NCBI GenBank assembly: GCA_003260075.1
Contig: QLIY01000668.1
Coordinates: forward strand, 1 to 64,000
From: Phallusia mammillata
Taxonomy: Eukaryota > Chordata > Ascidiacea > Phlebobranchia > Ascidiidae
Length of the DNA stretch: 64,000 nt
Direction: 5' to 3'
The notes below the pieces were generated by a model. That model did no database searches, was not told the DNA's origin, and was given only the letters and a program-made list of their open reading frames with translations. This document shows, one piece after another, positions 27,101 to 54,289 of the stretch. How positions within the stretch are numbered: position 1 is the first letter of the stretch; each line of letters starts with the position of its first letter. The translations under genes were made by a program, and so were the position numbers.

Positions 27101-30100
27101 CTTTTGTAAACTCATAATTTTAGTGCATAGGTTATTCCAGGTCATAATATGTGTTTTTCCTTATAATGGTAAACTGTTGTACGTCTCATATCTACATTTT
27201 TCTCCTTACTATGCTAGCAATTTTGCCATAAAGAAGCTTGTTTAATGAAAAATTTAATATGTGCCCTTTGCATTAGTTAATAAGGACAGTTACTCAGAGT
27301 TTTCTTACAATATATGCAGTAAACCACAGTTAAACCGGATCTTTGTATAATTTAGGCAAAACTTGAGGTACAAATGATTTGAATTGTGATAAGGCTTGAA
27401 CTAATCGACATTGTTTAATTGAGATTTTTGCCTAAACCAGGCATTTTTTGGTCCAAACTAGTCCATATAACCGAGTTTTAGCGTAAAGGTTTTTGAGATA
27501 ATGACAATGATATTAACTAGCTTGTGTTGGTTACTGCTTGTGATCCCTGAACAAAAAACTCATAAGCAGCCACCCTATGGTCTCAAGTCATTTTAAGCTT
27601 ATTCCTTCTTTTGATTACCTTGAAAGGTAGTCTACACCTTGAAATCCTGAAAACAAACAAACCGTTTCAAGGGCCTGTTGTGAACTATGCAGTCTAAGTG
27701 GTATAATTTTTGCAGAACCATTTTTGAGGCACAGGTTTTCCAACCAAGGATAAATTTAGCCCCAGAACATAACTTGAAATTCTTTGGGTGTAAATTATGA
27801 GCAAAATGTTAAAATTGTTTAAATTGACCTTGCATAATTTTTGTGATAATAATAGTAAATTTGAGAAAAAGCTTACGAACGTACAGTTTTAGTGCATAGA
27901 ACCCACTAATGCCTGACAAAATGGTAACTCAAATGTGACTTCTATTATATTTCTCCACAGGCCCGATCTTGGTTTTTCATGGGTATCTGAGCAAGTATCC
28001 CATCACCCACCTGTGTCTGCGTTCCATGCCACAGGAACTAACCCCGTTCACCCGTTCAACTTTCACGGTAGTATTCACCCAAAGTTGAAGTTTTGGGGCA
28101 AAACCGTTGAGATAGAACCAAAAGGAATTCTCACTCTGCATTTTCCACAGTAAGCAAAACCTGAACCATATGGATTAGATCAAATTTACAGTTTAGTGCA
28201 GTGGTGTCCAACTTGGTAACACTGGGGGGGGGGGGGGAATTCTCACTCTGCATTTCCCACAGTAAGCAAAACCCGAACCATATTGATCAGATCAAATTTA
28301 CAGTTTAGTGCAGTGGTGTCCAACTTGGTAACACTGCTGTGCCAATTTTGACTTGCACTTGTGTGCCAACATTTGTTGTATTGTAAACCTTGGTATAGTT
28401 TACCTGTCAAATGTTCGGCCCTTTTTGCACATGCAAACCTTTCTTGCAGTTTGTAGCAAAGGTCTTCAAGTGTACGTTACTATTGTTACCCTTTGCCAAA
28501 TTTTTCAGATATTTTTTTCTAGGCTAACCCCAAATATTTGGCCAATATGTGGAACCTGAAAAAAGCCTGTTAAGGACAAATTTTGTGGGGGGGGGGGTTA
28601 AATACACTTGTGTGTCAACATTTGTTTTATTGTAAACCTTGGTATAGTTTACCTGTCAAATATTAACCACAAATATTCGGCCAATATGTGGAACCTGAAA
28701 AAAGCCTGTTAAGGACAAATTTTGTGTTGCCAAAAGCATATAAAAACTTGTTTATGACAGAAAATGGACAAAATGTTTGATGGTGTGATCATAATGTTTG
28801 CAAAAACTCAAGTGCCGTAAATGCCACATTTGGCACACATACCATGTGCTGGATTTAGCGAATTTGTGTAACTTTTTACAAACCGGAATTATAATGTTTT
28901 TAAAGATTAGTGCAAACTAACACAGCCAAAACTTTGTGCAAATCAATATTTAGTACAGTTTTACAACTGTGACAACAATGTACCTGTATGTTTTACTGTA
29001 TTAGTGTATTCCCATTCTAATGGTCCTTCCAAATTGTCTTGTAAAGATGGCAAGGTGATCACTGTGCCGTATAGGAACAAATATTTATCAAATCAATAGT
29101 AACCAGTTTAAACAAATATCTAAGCTTAACCACAAGACAATTTGTAAAATAACGAAAATTTGGTATCATTTTGTATTGTGTACAAAATTTATGTTGTTTG
29201 ATGTTTGTGCTTTATTTAATCAGACATGATGAAACATACACTTGGACCAACCCTAAATGCTCAGTACACAATATTGTTGTCGGAAAACTTTGGATTGAAC
29301 AGCATGGTGTAATGGACATTGTAAACCACAAGTAAGCGCTCTCGTACAATTTTTTTTTTGTAAAAGTTTTCACATAAATTCAGACGAGTTGCAAGTTCTC
29401 ACATGATTTTTTATAAATTGAAAGTTTTCACATAAATTTGGAGGATTTGAAAGTTTTCGCATGATTTTTCATAAAATTAAAGTTTTCACTAAAATGTCAT
29501 ATTTCGGTGTATAGTTTGTTTTTTTAGCTTTTTCAGCACTTGTATATCTGTTTGAATGAAACTAAACATGTAATAACATTAATAACAAACCAGGTCCCTT
29601 TTGATTTGTAAACATACATCATGTATTGAACATAGCCACAGCCTGCCAGATTGATAACAGTTTGTTTACCCTGTGTATGGATCCAATCTTTTATAATGGG
29701 ATTGACATCTGAAAATGATAAGATCTTGATAATACTAAGCCACATACCATGGTGATGTTGAATATAGCCATATACCACATATTTTTGGCCCAGAACAAAA
29801 CTCTGTAAAATGTCATGTAGGGAGTGGCCAAAGCCACAAATTTCTGCTTTTGTGAGCACAAAATATCCTACACTTTTTAAAATAGGGGTGGTAACAAGGT
29901 TTCTAATCAAAAAGTCTTTGAACTTTTGTTCATATGTTTTCACTTATATGTTCACTAAACCTTTTTTATGTTTAGAACAAATGAAAAATGTGTTGTGACC
30001 TTCAAACCCTACAGCTGGTTCAGAAATGACCTTAACAAAGTTGAAGGACATGTCTTTACATCAGAGTAAGATTTTTTTCCATTTTTCTTTACGTATTCAC

Positions 30101-32962
30101 TGGCAACAATTAGAGACTGTTTTATGGAAAAAAAAATTTGAAAAATTGGCTTTTTGCCTTTGAACTGAAACCATTTTTGTTTCACATAGGCGACATACCT
30201 CATTTAAACTGTCAACCACATGAAGAGTTTTGGTTTAGTATCACGGTGCTAAATTAATACTGTAACCCTATTATAGAGTATAGATTTTTAGGGGGGGGGG
30301 TGTTTGTGAAATAGTGTTTAGTTTAGTAGTAAAAATTGAAACCTTACACCAGGTTTCTAATCAAAAAGTCTTTGAACTTTTGTTCATATGTTTTCACTTA
30401 TATGTTCACTAAACCTTTTTTATGTTTAGAACAAATGAAAAATGTGTTGTGACCTTCAAACCCTACAGCTGGTTCAGAAATGACCTTAACAAAGTTGAAG
30501 GACATGTCTTTACATCAGAGTAAGATTTTTTTCCATTTTTCTTTACGTATTCACTGGCAACAATTAGAGACTGTTTTATGGGGAAAAAAATTATAAAAAA
30601 AAATTTGAAAAATTGGCTTTTTGCCTTTGAACTGAAACCATTTTTGTTTCACATAGGCGACATACCTCATTTAAACTGTCAACNNNNNNNNNNNNNNNNN
30701 NNNNNNNNNNNNNNNNNNNNNNNNNNNNNNNNNNNNNNNNNNNNNNNNNNNNNNNNNNNNNNNNNNNNNNNNNNNNNNNNNNNNNNNNNNNNNNNNNNNN
30801 NNNNNNNNNNNNNNNNNNNNNNNNNNNNNNNNNNNNNNNNNNNNNNNNNNNNNNNNNNNNNNNNNNNNNNNNNNNNNNNNNNNNNNNNNNNNNNNNNNNN
30901 NGGTCAGTTTTTTAAAACGTTAAATAGGACATACTTCAAACAATATCTGGGGTGAATCTAATTTTATTGTTTGTATTCTACATAGTATTATTATTTAAGC
31001 CCAGTGCCGATCACTGTGTTTTACCTTACAACACCCGACTTTCTCATGGTTATCTCTTGAATTGCATTATTTTCAACTTTGCATGTGTGGGGACCCATGA
31101 GTTTTTGCCTGCAGAAACGACTAAAGTTATAAAAGACGATGGCTAATATGGGACCCAATACAAAATAAGCATAGGAAATATATTCATGTTTTAAAATAGG
31201 TTATAGTGTATATGCAAGGGCAATATGTGCTAAGCCACCCTTCTAGTTTTTTTACCCACATTGTTTGCTGAGTTATTTATTACAAAAAATGTTAAAGGGT
31301 TTGCATTGCGCTCAAACTTATCCTTGATAGGACAACAAATCAGTGTATTACAAGGATGAATACATTTTTGACCGGGGTGTACTAATTTTTGAGTAAACGT
31401 GAAAAGGGTGTACCATTTCAGAAAAGGTTGACACTGCTGTAGACAGTACACACCATTTCAACTCAGTGAAGCTCGTGACAAAGATTTGTTACATGAGCCA
31501 ATATAGCCGCCTTACAGCACTCCAGTTTGTTGGGAGTAATATGCTTAAAAGCCATGCCTCACCTAACCTGTTCAATGCCACAACTGGACATTCTTAGTCT
31601 AATTTAGCTAGCTGCTTGTTGGGAACGTATCTTTGGTCCTAGAAAACTAATCAGACTTTTGTGTTTAGCAAAGTGAAAGTCCGTGTCCTGGAAGGCGATT
31701 GGACGAAACATATTTACTCCATGAGTCCTGAGGCACATGAAAGATTTCTTTCTATGTCAGCTGGTGCTAGCACTAATACACCACAGAAGTCGCAAAAATC
31801 AAAATCAAGATCGGTAAGGCTTGTTGTCTTAATGTTTTTTGTATCTTACTATAGTTTGTGTTACAATCTTTTTTGTTTACAAAGTACTAACAATCTAGGA
31901 CCACAATCAACATTATTTTATGTTTATTTCTCTTTTCCCTGATTGCTATTAAAGTTTTTTATCAAATGTCAGTTGGTTTACAGCTTTTGGTCAAGAAACA
32001 GTTCTTAGGCTTATACAGGGTTACACTTGACTTATAAAGTGGTGCACTGACGCATATTTGTCAACTATGTAAAGTTTTAAAGTTCTAAACCTATAATGAT
32101 TACGGTAAAATGGGGTTTTTGGTCCCATTTTAAAAGGTAAAAGTTTGAGCAATTTTATGAGAAACACCACTGACAGTATGATTTCTGTGTAACTGAAAAA
32201 CTGCTTAACATGCTCAACTAAACAAATTCTGTATGGTGTTGCCCATTCCTACCATAGACTATTTCGTCTGCATTAAATTATGGATTGATTTTTATCCATG
32301 TTCTCTTGAAAATAATTTAAATTTAAAGCCTAATTTCATTTCAGCATTCTGTGTCGTCTGAAGAAGCGTCCCCATATTTATCAAGCTTATGTGATGACCA
32401 TGATTGTAAGCTTTTGTGGCAAGTACAAGAACGACCCGAGTCTTCCGCTGAAGTGGGTTTTAAATATTTTATTATTACCCTACTTTTCTTCAACCAAATC
32501 CTCACCAAACTAATCCTTGTTATAACACAGATGTATAATATGACTAAATTTGCAATGTCCCTGAACTCGGAAGAGGTCAAAGGTTATGACCTTCCACCCA
32601 CAGACAGTCGACTCCGACCTGATATTAGAGAACTCGAAAACGGCGACATCGGTAAGTTAATTCTGTTGCGTTAGAATTTGTTTCATGACTGTGTTGGATT
32701 TGCCTGTAGATGGCGCAAGTGCGCAAAAACATCGACTTGAAGAGCAACAGCGCGCCGCGCGAAAGTTACGTCATAAAAAGAAAAGCGAATGGTCGCCGAG
32801 GTAACACATATGACGTCATGTGATTTGATGATGTTATAATAATGATTGTGACGTCACAGGTGGTTTAAAAAAGGCGAAAATCCGGCATCCAAAAGTCAGG
32901 ATTGGTTGTTTGAAGGCAAATACCATCAGCGCGACTGGTCCGACTGCCCGAAGATTTTTTAG
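9192..32962 (+). CDS. OSBPL1A: Oxysterol-binding protein-related protein 1, long form (ORP1L)
   Basis: 24 coding exons: 9192-9300, 9482-9642, 11513-11624, 12179-12264, 12854-13001, 13358-13470, 14178-14315, 14976-15077, 16080-16214, 17468-17570, 18227-18339, 22020-22183, 22703-22806, 25203-25528, 25850-25984, 26322-26419, 27961-28149, 29224-29331, 29976-30065, 31669-31813, 32345-32452, 32531-32651, 32710-32800, 32860-32962. All phases agree; total 1033 residues (human ORP1L is about 950). Order: ankyrin repeats (1-205; [33 protein letters not shown]), PH domain (about 240-345; [16 protein letters not shown]), a probable coiled segment, FFAT motif [11 protein letters not shown] (518-528) for VAP binding at ER contacts, then the sterol/lipid-transfer ORD (about 600-1033) with the family signature EQVSHHPP (726-733) and a C-terminal DWSDCPKIF. 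Established role: cholesterol sensing on late endosomes with Rab7 and VAP. Several introns carry repeats, a gap (30684-30901) and duplicated pieces, including false second copies of parts of exons 17 and 19. Confidence 0.95.
10376..10879. mobile_element. hAT-like non-autonomous element
   Basis: Ends CAGGGGTCACCAAACT and AGTTTGGTGACCCCTG are inverted repeats; GGCCCGCGGGCCGGATCCGG lies just inside. Flanks gtcttgat and ctctaaac both resemble the hAT target consensus but are not identical. The same family is at 47912-48407 in inverse orientation, sharing internal sequence around 'agaccatatcttggcgc'. Confidence 0.85.
10902..10993 (+). CDS. Orphan cysteine-rich exon, TIL-like
   Basis: An acceptor (ttattaag) and a donor (GTG then GTAGGT) bound 92 bases, open in one frame, encoding a piece that includes [20 protein letters not shown]. 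The C-x8-C-x3-C-x5-C spacing recalls trypsin-inhibitor-like (TIL) cysteine-rich modules of extracellular proteins. It cannot belong to ORP1L, because exon 2 (9642) joins exon 3 (11513) in phase and keeps the ankyrin repeat. It lies between a hAT element and the single-N join at 11016, so it may be a misplaced contig end, a relic, or part of a nested gene. Confidence 0.45.
11794..12113. repeat. Homopolymer-separated duplication (about 155 bp, G10 between)
   Basis: About 11794-11947 and 11958-12113 are near copies (tttcttgctgtttcgaaaaa versus tttcttgctgttccgaaaaa), split by G10. It lies in an OSBPL1A intron. Confidence 0.8.
12591..12782. repeat. Fold-back repeat, about 190 bp
   Basis: Arms of about 45 bp at 12591-12638 (aaaacgtaactgccagagaa...) and 12735-12782 (...ctctctggcagttacgtttt) are imperfect inverse complements, with about 95 bases between. 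It resembles a MITE or fold-back element in an OSBPL1A intron. Confidence 0.75.
13483..13773. mobile_element. hAT-like non-autonomous element with perfect 8-bp TSD
   Basis: Left end CAGTGGTTTTCAACTGGTGG, right end GAGTTGAGAACCACTG, flanked on both sides by acctacac (13475-13482 and 13774-13781). It is inserted five bases into an OSBPL1A intron, right next to the donor of the 13358-13470 exon. Confidence 0.92.
13945..14108 (+). repeat. Interspersed repeat with a decayed hammerhead ribozyme core
   Basis: The body (aggtgaggcatggctttt..., ...ccaaacaaactggagtgctg...) recurs in inverse orientation near 24.6 and 31.5 kb. Its end, 14058-14108, folds like a hammerhead: GGCTGCA and TGCAGC form stem I around CTGATGA (14065-14071), stem II has loop TTATA, and cleavage triplet GTC is at 14100-14102. 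The invariant GAAA is TAAA here, so it is expected to be inactive. Confidence 0.6.
14559..14660 (+). repeat. Interspersed repeat family 'cactgatgatggcatgagca'
   Basis: The segment with tttgccgaaacgtttgaa, caataaagcatgtcgc and tatttgggccgttatttt recurs in more decayed form at 16550-16620, 21641-21720, about 23070-23140 and, inverted, near 45075-45115. It contains an AATAAA and a hairpin (GGCA/TGCC). It may be the 3' end of a retroelement; no ORF is attached. Confidence 0.6.
15171..15347. mobile_element. pogo/Tigger-like MITE
   Basis: Ends TACAGTAAACCTGATTTC and ...GGGGTTTACTGTA are inverted repeats bounded by TA, with interior pieces such as ggttaatctggatcttc and aatccgga. A related element with clearer ends is at 36328-36477; a decayed one is near 27317-27490. 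It lies in an OSBPL1A intron. Confidence 0.65.
15445..15713. repeat. Duplication with G10 and an extra 107-bp segment
   Basis: About 80 bases (cacactttttgtattcctat...gtttgtaacctgcatc) occur at 15450-15525 and again at 15640-15713. Between them lie G10 (15526-15535) and about 105 unrelated bases containing two TGACGTCA sites. This differs from the other duplications, where the second copy follows the homopolymer directly. Confidence 0.7.
17870..17995. repeat. Half of a fold-back repeat, with a contig join
   Basis: The sequence tctggcaattgtattttttt is present on both sides of a single N (17937), as expected when two overlapping contig ends are abutted. The adjoining actgacgtttcgacgtcctatacaggtc matches the centre of the complete inverted repeat at 43750-43840. 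Confidence 0.65.
18541..19030. repeat. Two consecutive homopolymer-separated duplications
   Basis: First: 18541-18668 and 18679-18818 (tttattgaaggtttgattaa..., ...ccacaatctgcatcaata) around G10. Second: about 18836-18922 and 18934-19029 (atgcatagcagctgctctca..., ...ctgatttagttttg) around G11; its copies differ by a 4-base insertion as well as substitutions. Confidence 0.8.
19227..19391. mobile_element. hAT-like element, 165 bp
   Basis: Ends CAGTGGTAGGATT and AATCCCACCACTG are inverse complements apart from one base. Flanks gctctgtc and gctatgtc match 7 of 8. Interior pieces (gtcagcc.gttctatta, agaaccggtgcaaacc) recur near 58.17-58.4 and 58.59-58.64 kb. Confidence 0.8.
20500..20830 (+). promoter_or_regulatory. 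Candidate internal promoter of OSBPL1A
   Basis: A locally GC- and CpG-richer island in an otherwise AT-rich 3.7-kb intron. It contains an ETS-type CACTTCCGG (about 20730), a CGGCCATATT, and several CGA/TCG steps. In vertebrates a short ORP1 lacking the ankyrin repeats starts inside the gene. This position, between the exons at 18339 and 22020, would suit such a promoter only after the PH domain. No first exon or transcript support is visible. Confidence 0.25.
24561..24720 (-). repeat. Interspersed repeat with decayed hammerhead core (minus strand)
   Basis: On minus: GCTGCA, CTGATGA, GACC TTATA GATC, GAAA, CAGTGTGCACTG, then CC TGCAG. Stem I (GCTGCA/TGCAG) and the catalytic core are intact, but stem II has one mismatch and the cleavage triplet is GCC rather than GTC. 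The body up to about 24720 (cactccagtttgtttggagt, cctcacctattctatgc) matches the 13945-14040 repeat inverted. Confidence 0.6.
26795..27153. repeat. Homopolymer-separated duplication (about 170 bp, G10)
   Basis: About 26800-26972 and 26985-27153 (agcccttgtatactttatgc... to ...ggtcataatatgtg) with G10 between. In the OSBPL1A intron before the ORD-signature exon. Confidence 0.85.
28125..28334 (+). repeat. Duplicated 3' end of an OSBPL1A exon with its donor (false copy)
   Basis: Bases 28125-28223, the last part of the EQVSHHPP exon plus intron start, reappear at 28236-28334 after G14. By eye the copies differ at about 5 of 97 positions, a level compatible with two alleles of a very polymorphic species. 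The second copy keeps a GTAAGC donor but has no matching acceptor. Confidence 0.8.
28512..28726. repeat. Homopolymer-separated duplication (G11)
   Basis: The segment with ccaaatatttggccaatatg... to ...ggacaaattttgtg is present before G11 (28587-28597) and again to 28726. The second copy also repeats the upstream ttgtaaaccttggtatagtt. Confidence 0.75.
30352..30683 (+). repeat. Second copy of OSBPL1A exon 29976-30065 and flanks (false copy)
   Basis: Bases 30352-30683 repeat 29894-30230, including a full copy of the 90-base exon at 30430-30519 with acceptor and donor. The copy follows a G10 run and ends in the 218-base N gap (30684-30901). Including both would put the same 30 residues in the protein twice, so only one can be real. 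Confidence 0.85.
30684..30901. other. Assembly gap (218 N)
   Basis: Run of N in an OSBPL1A intron. No exon is missing, since the flanking exons join in phase. Confidence 0.98.
31430..31600 (-). repeat. Third copy of the hammerhead-bearing repeat, stem II deleted
   Basis: On minus the sequence runs from the shared body (about 31500-31590, ctccagtttgttgggagtaa and gccatgcctcacctaacctg) to TTCACTGAGTTGAAATGG...TACTGTCTACAGC. CTGA and GAAA-like pieces and the GTC triplet remain, but stem II is lost. Confidence 0.5.
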
Positions 32963-33122
32963 TTTCTGTGACGTCATCACCTTCATCGTCATCATCAGCA
33001 ATGTTACGTCAGTAGGAAATTGGATCGTGTTTTTTTGATTTTTTTTTCACCACAAGAAGTTTTACCCTTTTCTTCTTATGCACCAAGTTTGAGTTGTTTT
33101 ACTTCTGTGCAATTACTACTCG

Positions 33123-33128
33123 AATAAA
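33123..33128 (+). terminator. Polyadenylation signal of OSBPL1A
   Basis: AATAAA 161 bases after the stop codon, the only good match in the 3' spacer on this strand. The spacer to the convergent TFAP2 stop is only 314 bases. Confidence 0.65.
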
Positions 33129-33276
33129 AAAGTTTTAACTTTCGTCTCGCCCCTCCCCCTGGACTATTACGTCACAAGACTCGACTGTTACGTCACAAAA
33201 AGCACGCGTGGTCGGTGAAGCGTGAAACGGTCGTTATATTTTCATACACATTGTTACATGGTAAACACAAAAAAAC

Positions 33277-37527
<4,251 letters not shown>

Positions 37528-39850
37528 TTTCTCGTTTTAAAGTTTTTTGTAAAGAAAACAAATGCTGAAATTGAAATTTTACATTAATTAAAAACTCGCA
37601 CGAAGATTTTTGGTAGTTGCAAAGTACTGCCACTTGGCAAATTGCACGTTGTTGTCTCGCTTACGATTCTACAACGCAAAGAACGATAATAACAGCTCAT
37701 TATTATTCGCTGTAGATCCAAACAAAGACAGTGATTTACACCGTTATCTACTCTTTCGCAATACAAACTCAATTCAATACAAGATTAACCGCTTAAAATT
37801 TGAATGGGGGGGGGGACTCGCTTACGACTCTACAACGCAAAGAACGATAATAACAGCTCATTATTCCTCGCTGTAGATCCAAACAAAGGCAGTGATTTAC
37901 ACCGTTATCTACTCTTTTGCAATACAAACTCAATTCAATACAAGATTAACCGCTTAAAATTTGAATGGGGGGGGGGAAGTTTTTAAGTAAATGTAATAAT
38001 TGCGCGTTTTAAATATGGATTAGTACCGATAGAAAACAATTGTTTTTTTAATGTTTCCATGTAATATTTTTTTAATATTTAACCCTGAAGCGAAATTGAG
38101 TACAGCATGAATTTGATTGCATGACGAAATATAAATATATTTTGTCGTTTTTAAATATATTATTGTGACTTTAGGACTAACTGACAAGTTTTGTTTGTCC
38201 AATAATACTATCACAATATCAAGATTTAATTTTGTTTTAACATAAAAGTTACAAAACGCGTTTGAAAGATTTCAAATCGGAATTGAGGGCATCTTATTGA
38301 TGGGTTTAAAAAGTGCGGTTTGCAAAACAAAATCACAGGATTAAAAAGGGTTTAATTTAAAGCAAATATTCTTAGCATTAAAAAATAAGGCATTCTGCGT
38401 AGGCGAATTATTCATCGTCAAATGCGAATAACAAAAATCCGCGCCAAAATTTCTCGCCTGAAGCGTCACGTGGCAAAGCCTTACTGACGTCACCAAGTGT
38501 TGACGATTTTGCTCAGCTCCAAATTTAGAACGTTTTACGGCGAAAAGCGATTGTAAAAATAGATAGTTCATACTAGTTTGCCCAGTAACACCTTAATTCA
38601 AATTTTGTTTACATTTTTTGGCGAATTTTTACTTGCTTTACTCCTCTTACGTTGCTCCCATAAGGTGTTAAAGTAAGTTTAAGCTAAGCAGCGTCTAAGC
38701 GGGAAGCAAAAATCCCGGCGTTTTAGGCTTTGGGTCTTTAAAGGCGTTAAGACTTTAGAATGATGCAAATTTTTCGGCGGAAATTTCGTAAGACAACTTA
38801 TTGTGTGGTCTGTTGTAAATATTGTTGCCTAATACAAGTGCACTTGCGAAATAAACTGATCTGACGCTGGCGAGCTGCTCTAAATTGCTTTGAGAAATCC
38901 TCAGGCGAGGCCTCTGGCGCGCACCTTGGGCTACAAAACTGCACCTCGATTCTGTTCTATGTTCTAAGTCGTCTCGTTGAGCAGATTATTGTCCGCGTTC
39001 ACCGACTAGTTCGTCTTCTTTTTTCAAACAATCCAGTGAAATTCCGACCTACATTTTGCCCTCGGGCGCATGAAAGTGACAATTACGCATCAAAGAAAAA
39101 CCAAACAAGTTGAGGTATCAGAGCAGCGCAGTGTCTCCTTATTCTCCACCTGTACGACTGTACCTGCGAGCGACCAGTTGAATGCCTCTGGGCCATCGAC
39201 GACGACTTATAAACCTCCGTTGCTCCAACTTTGCGCGGCCATTTTCGCGAAAGTTCAACGATTAGTTATCATGCATTTCGCGCCCGCATGCCCCCAGCAA
39301 TTACGACAATTGTTTTCGTTCCATTGGCATTGCGCGCCGATAAGACCTATTGTCTTCGGCCGTGACGTAACGCGATAGTGACGTCACCTTCGTCTGGGAC
39401 TGGATCGTAAAAATATTGAGGTACGACATGCCGGTAGCTGTAAACTGTAAAAACAGTTATTATTTGCGAACGCGATATCCCACGTGACAGGTAATTACGT
39501 CATAAATGTCCCCTATGTGACGTAATAATGGACCAGGCGATGTTTGCTTTCGGAAAAGGTATTTTTTAATAGAAAGAAGCGTGTTTCGCCTTTTCGGTGC
39601 GACGAAGTGAAAATGAAAGTGAAGACAAATAATTTGTGACAAACTCATGAAGAAAAAAAAGTAAAGTATACTTCTTTCATGGCAGTAAATTTGTAAGAAA
39701 CATAAAAATCTAACCAATAATACACTAAAAAAGAGAAGCATTTGTAACTAAATCGACCCTCAACGCATTAGTTGTTAAATGAAAGCATTCCCATAATTGC
39801 CATAAAGAACTTTTAAATATTTTGTAAGGAAACATAAAATCAGTCTCCCG
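37528..39850. promoter_or_regulatory. Spacer upstream of TFAP2 and downstream of SNAPC4
   Basis: Both genes are on minus, so this holds the TFAP2 promoter and the SNAPC4 3' end. It contains a duplication (37656-37805 and 37816-37966, each followed by G10), then AT-rich sequence. From about 38.45 to 39.5 kb it is GC-richer with TGACGTCA sites (38485, 39379) and CACGTG at about 38.47 and 39.48 kb, a plausible regulatory island. I see no protein-coding exon. Confidence 0.5.
37656..37976. repeat. Duplication with G10 after each copy
   Basis: 150-bp copies (ctcgcttacgattctacaac ... cgcttaaaatttgaatg) at 37656-37805 and 37816-37966. G10 follows both the first and the second copy, unlike the other cases where only the first copy ends in the run. 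Confidence 0.85.
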
Positions 39851-53295
<13,445 letters not shown>

Positions 53296-54289
53296 GATTT
53301 CTATTTGTTGCAGGAAATCTGCTGCGAAAAAGTAAAACAAACTGTAAATTCCCATGCTTCTGACTTCTGAGCCATTTTGAGCACAAGAAATGACAAAAAT
53401 GTGTAGTGCAATTGACATACAAACTATTCTGAGTGCAAAAAAAACTCAAAAACACATTTTTTTTATAGTTTTGAAAGATATTTTCAAAAACAAACAAACA
53501 GCAACAGACACACCACAAACTTAAAAATTCTATTTTTAATCAAATATTTTACACAGCGGTTTTGTTCAATTTGGCAAATTTTGATTTGAAACGAAATTAT
53601 GCTTACCGTTTAGAATTTTCACAGTCCAAAACAGTTAGATAAAATCCCTCAAAACAGGAAAAGTTTTGCTCCAGTGTCTGTTGTTTAAGGTGGACTTTTG
53701 CGCCAAACGTCCATGCTTCGTTTTCCCATATTTTCACGCGTATTGGTACGCTATGATATACAGCAAATGTTAAACTTTGTCCTTAAGACTTGAAATATAT
53801 ACCACCCAACTGGCGAAAACAATTTTGCAAATGCCAAATTACCAACAAATAAATCAAAATGCAGTTATAATAAACAAAACATATTTTACACATTTTGGCC
53901 GGTTACCACGCATTTTTTGATTTTTGGACTTCATGTTATTTTGTTGAAACTTTGGCATATTTTGTAAGGTAGAAAACAACATAAATATTTTTGCAATAAT
54001 TTGAGTTTTTATAATTAAACGTTTAGTTTAACAATGTTTCAAGCATAATTGCGGCTTTTGATTAATTTACTTTGGTATAGTCTTATTTAAATTATGAATC
54101 TAAAATTTGATTATGATTTGCAGTGATAATCCAAATTGTTTTATTTTATGTTGTTGTCCCTTGCAAAGTTATAATAGTGTGGGCTGATTTCGGCCGCCGT
54201 GCTGCAGGCTTCATTCATGTTGTTTAAATGTTTTGCATTGAAAGCAAAAGTTCAAAAAAATCAAAATAGAGTTGTGAGGTTGTGACAAA
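53296..54289. promoter_or_regulatory. Divergent promoter region of SNAPC4 and PPP1R8
   Basis: It contains the noncoding 5' exon of SNAPC4 (about 53700-53607 on minus; donor AACG then GTAAGC) and its first intron, whose acceptor precedes 53321. The PPP1R8 start codon is at 54290, so the two transcription starts are probably within 600 bases. No TATA box is clear. The bases at 53.70-54.2 kb are AT-rich without recognised elements. Confidence 0.5.

Noticed and set aside
29533-29943. 136-codon open frame on minus in an OSBPL1A intron
   Set aside because: No recognisable domain, antisense within an intron bounded by confident exons, and AT-rich codon content. Probably a chance frame.
39070-39378. 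102-codon frame on plus in the TFAP2 upstream region
   Set aside because: No splice or similarity support. It lies in a GC-richer, TGACGTCA-containing segment more easily explained as regulatory.
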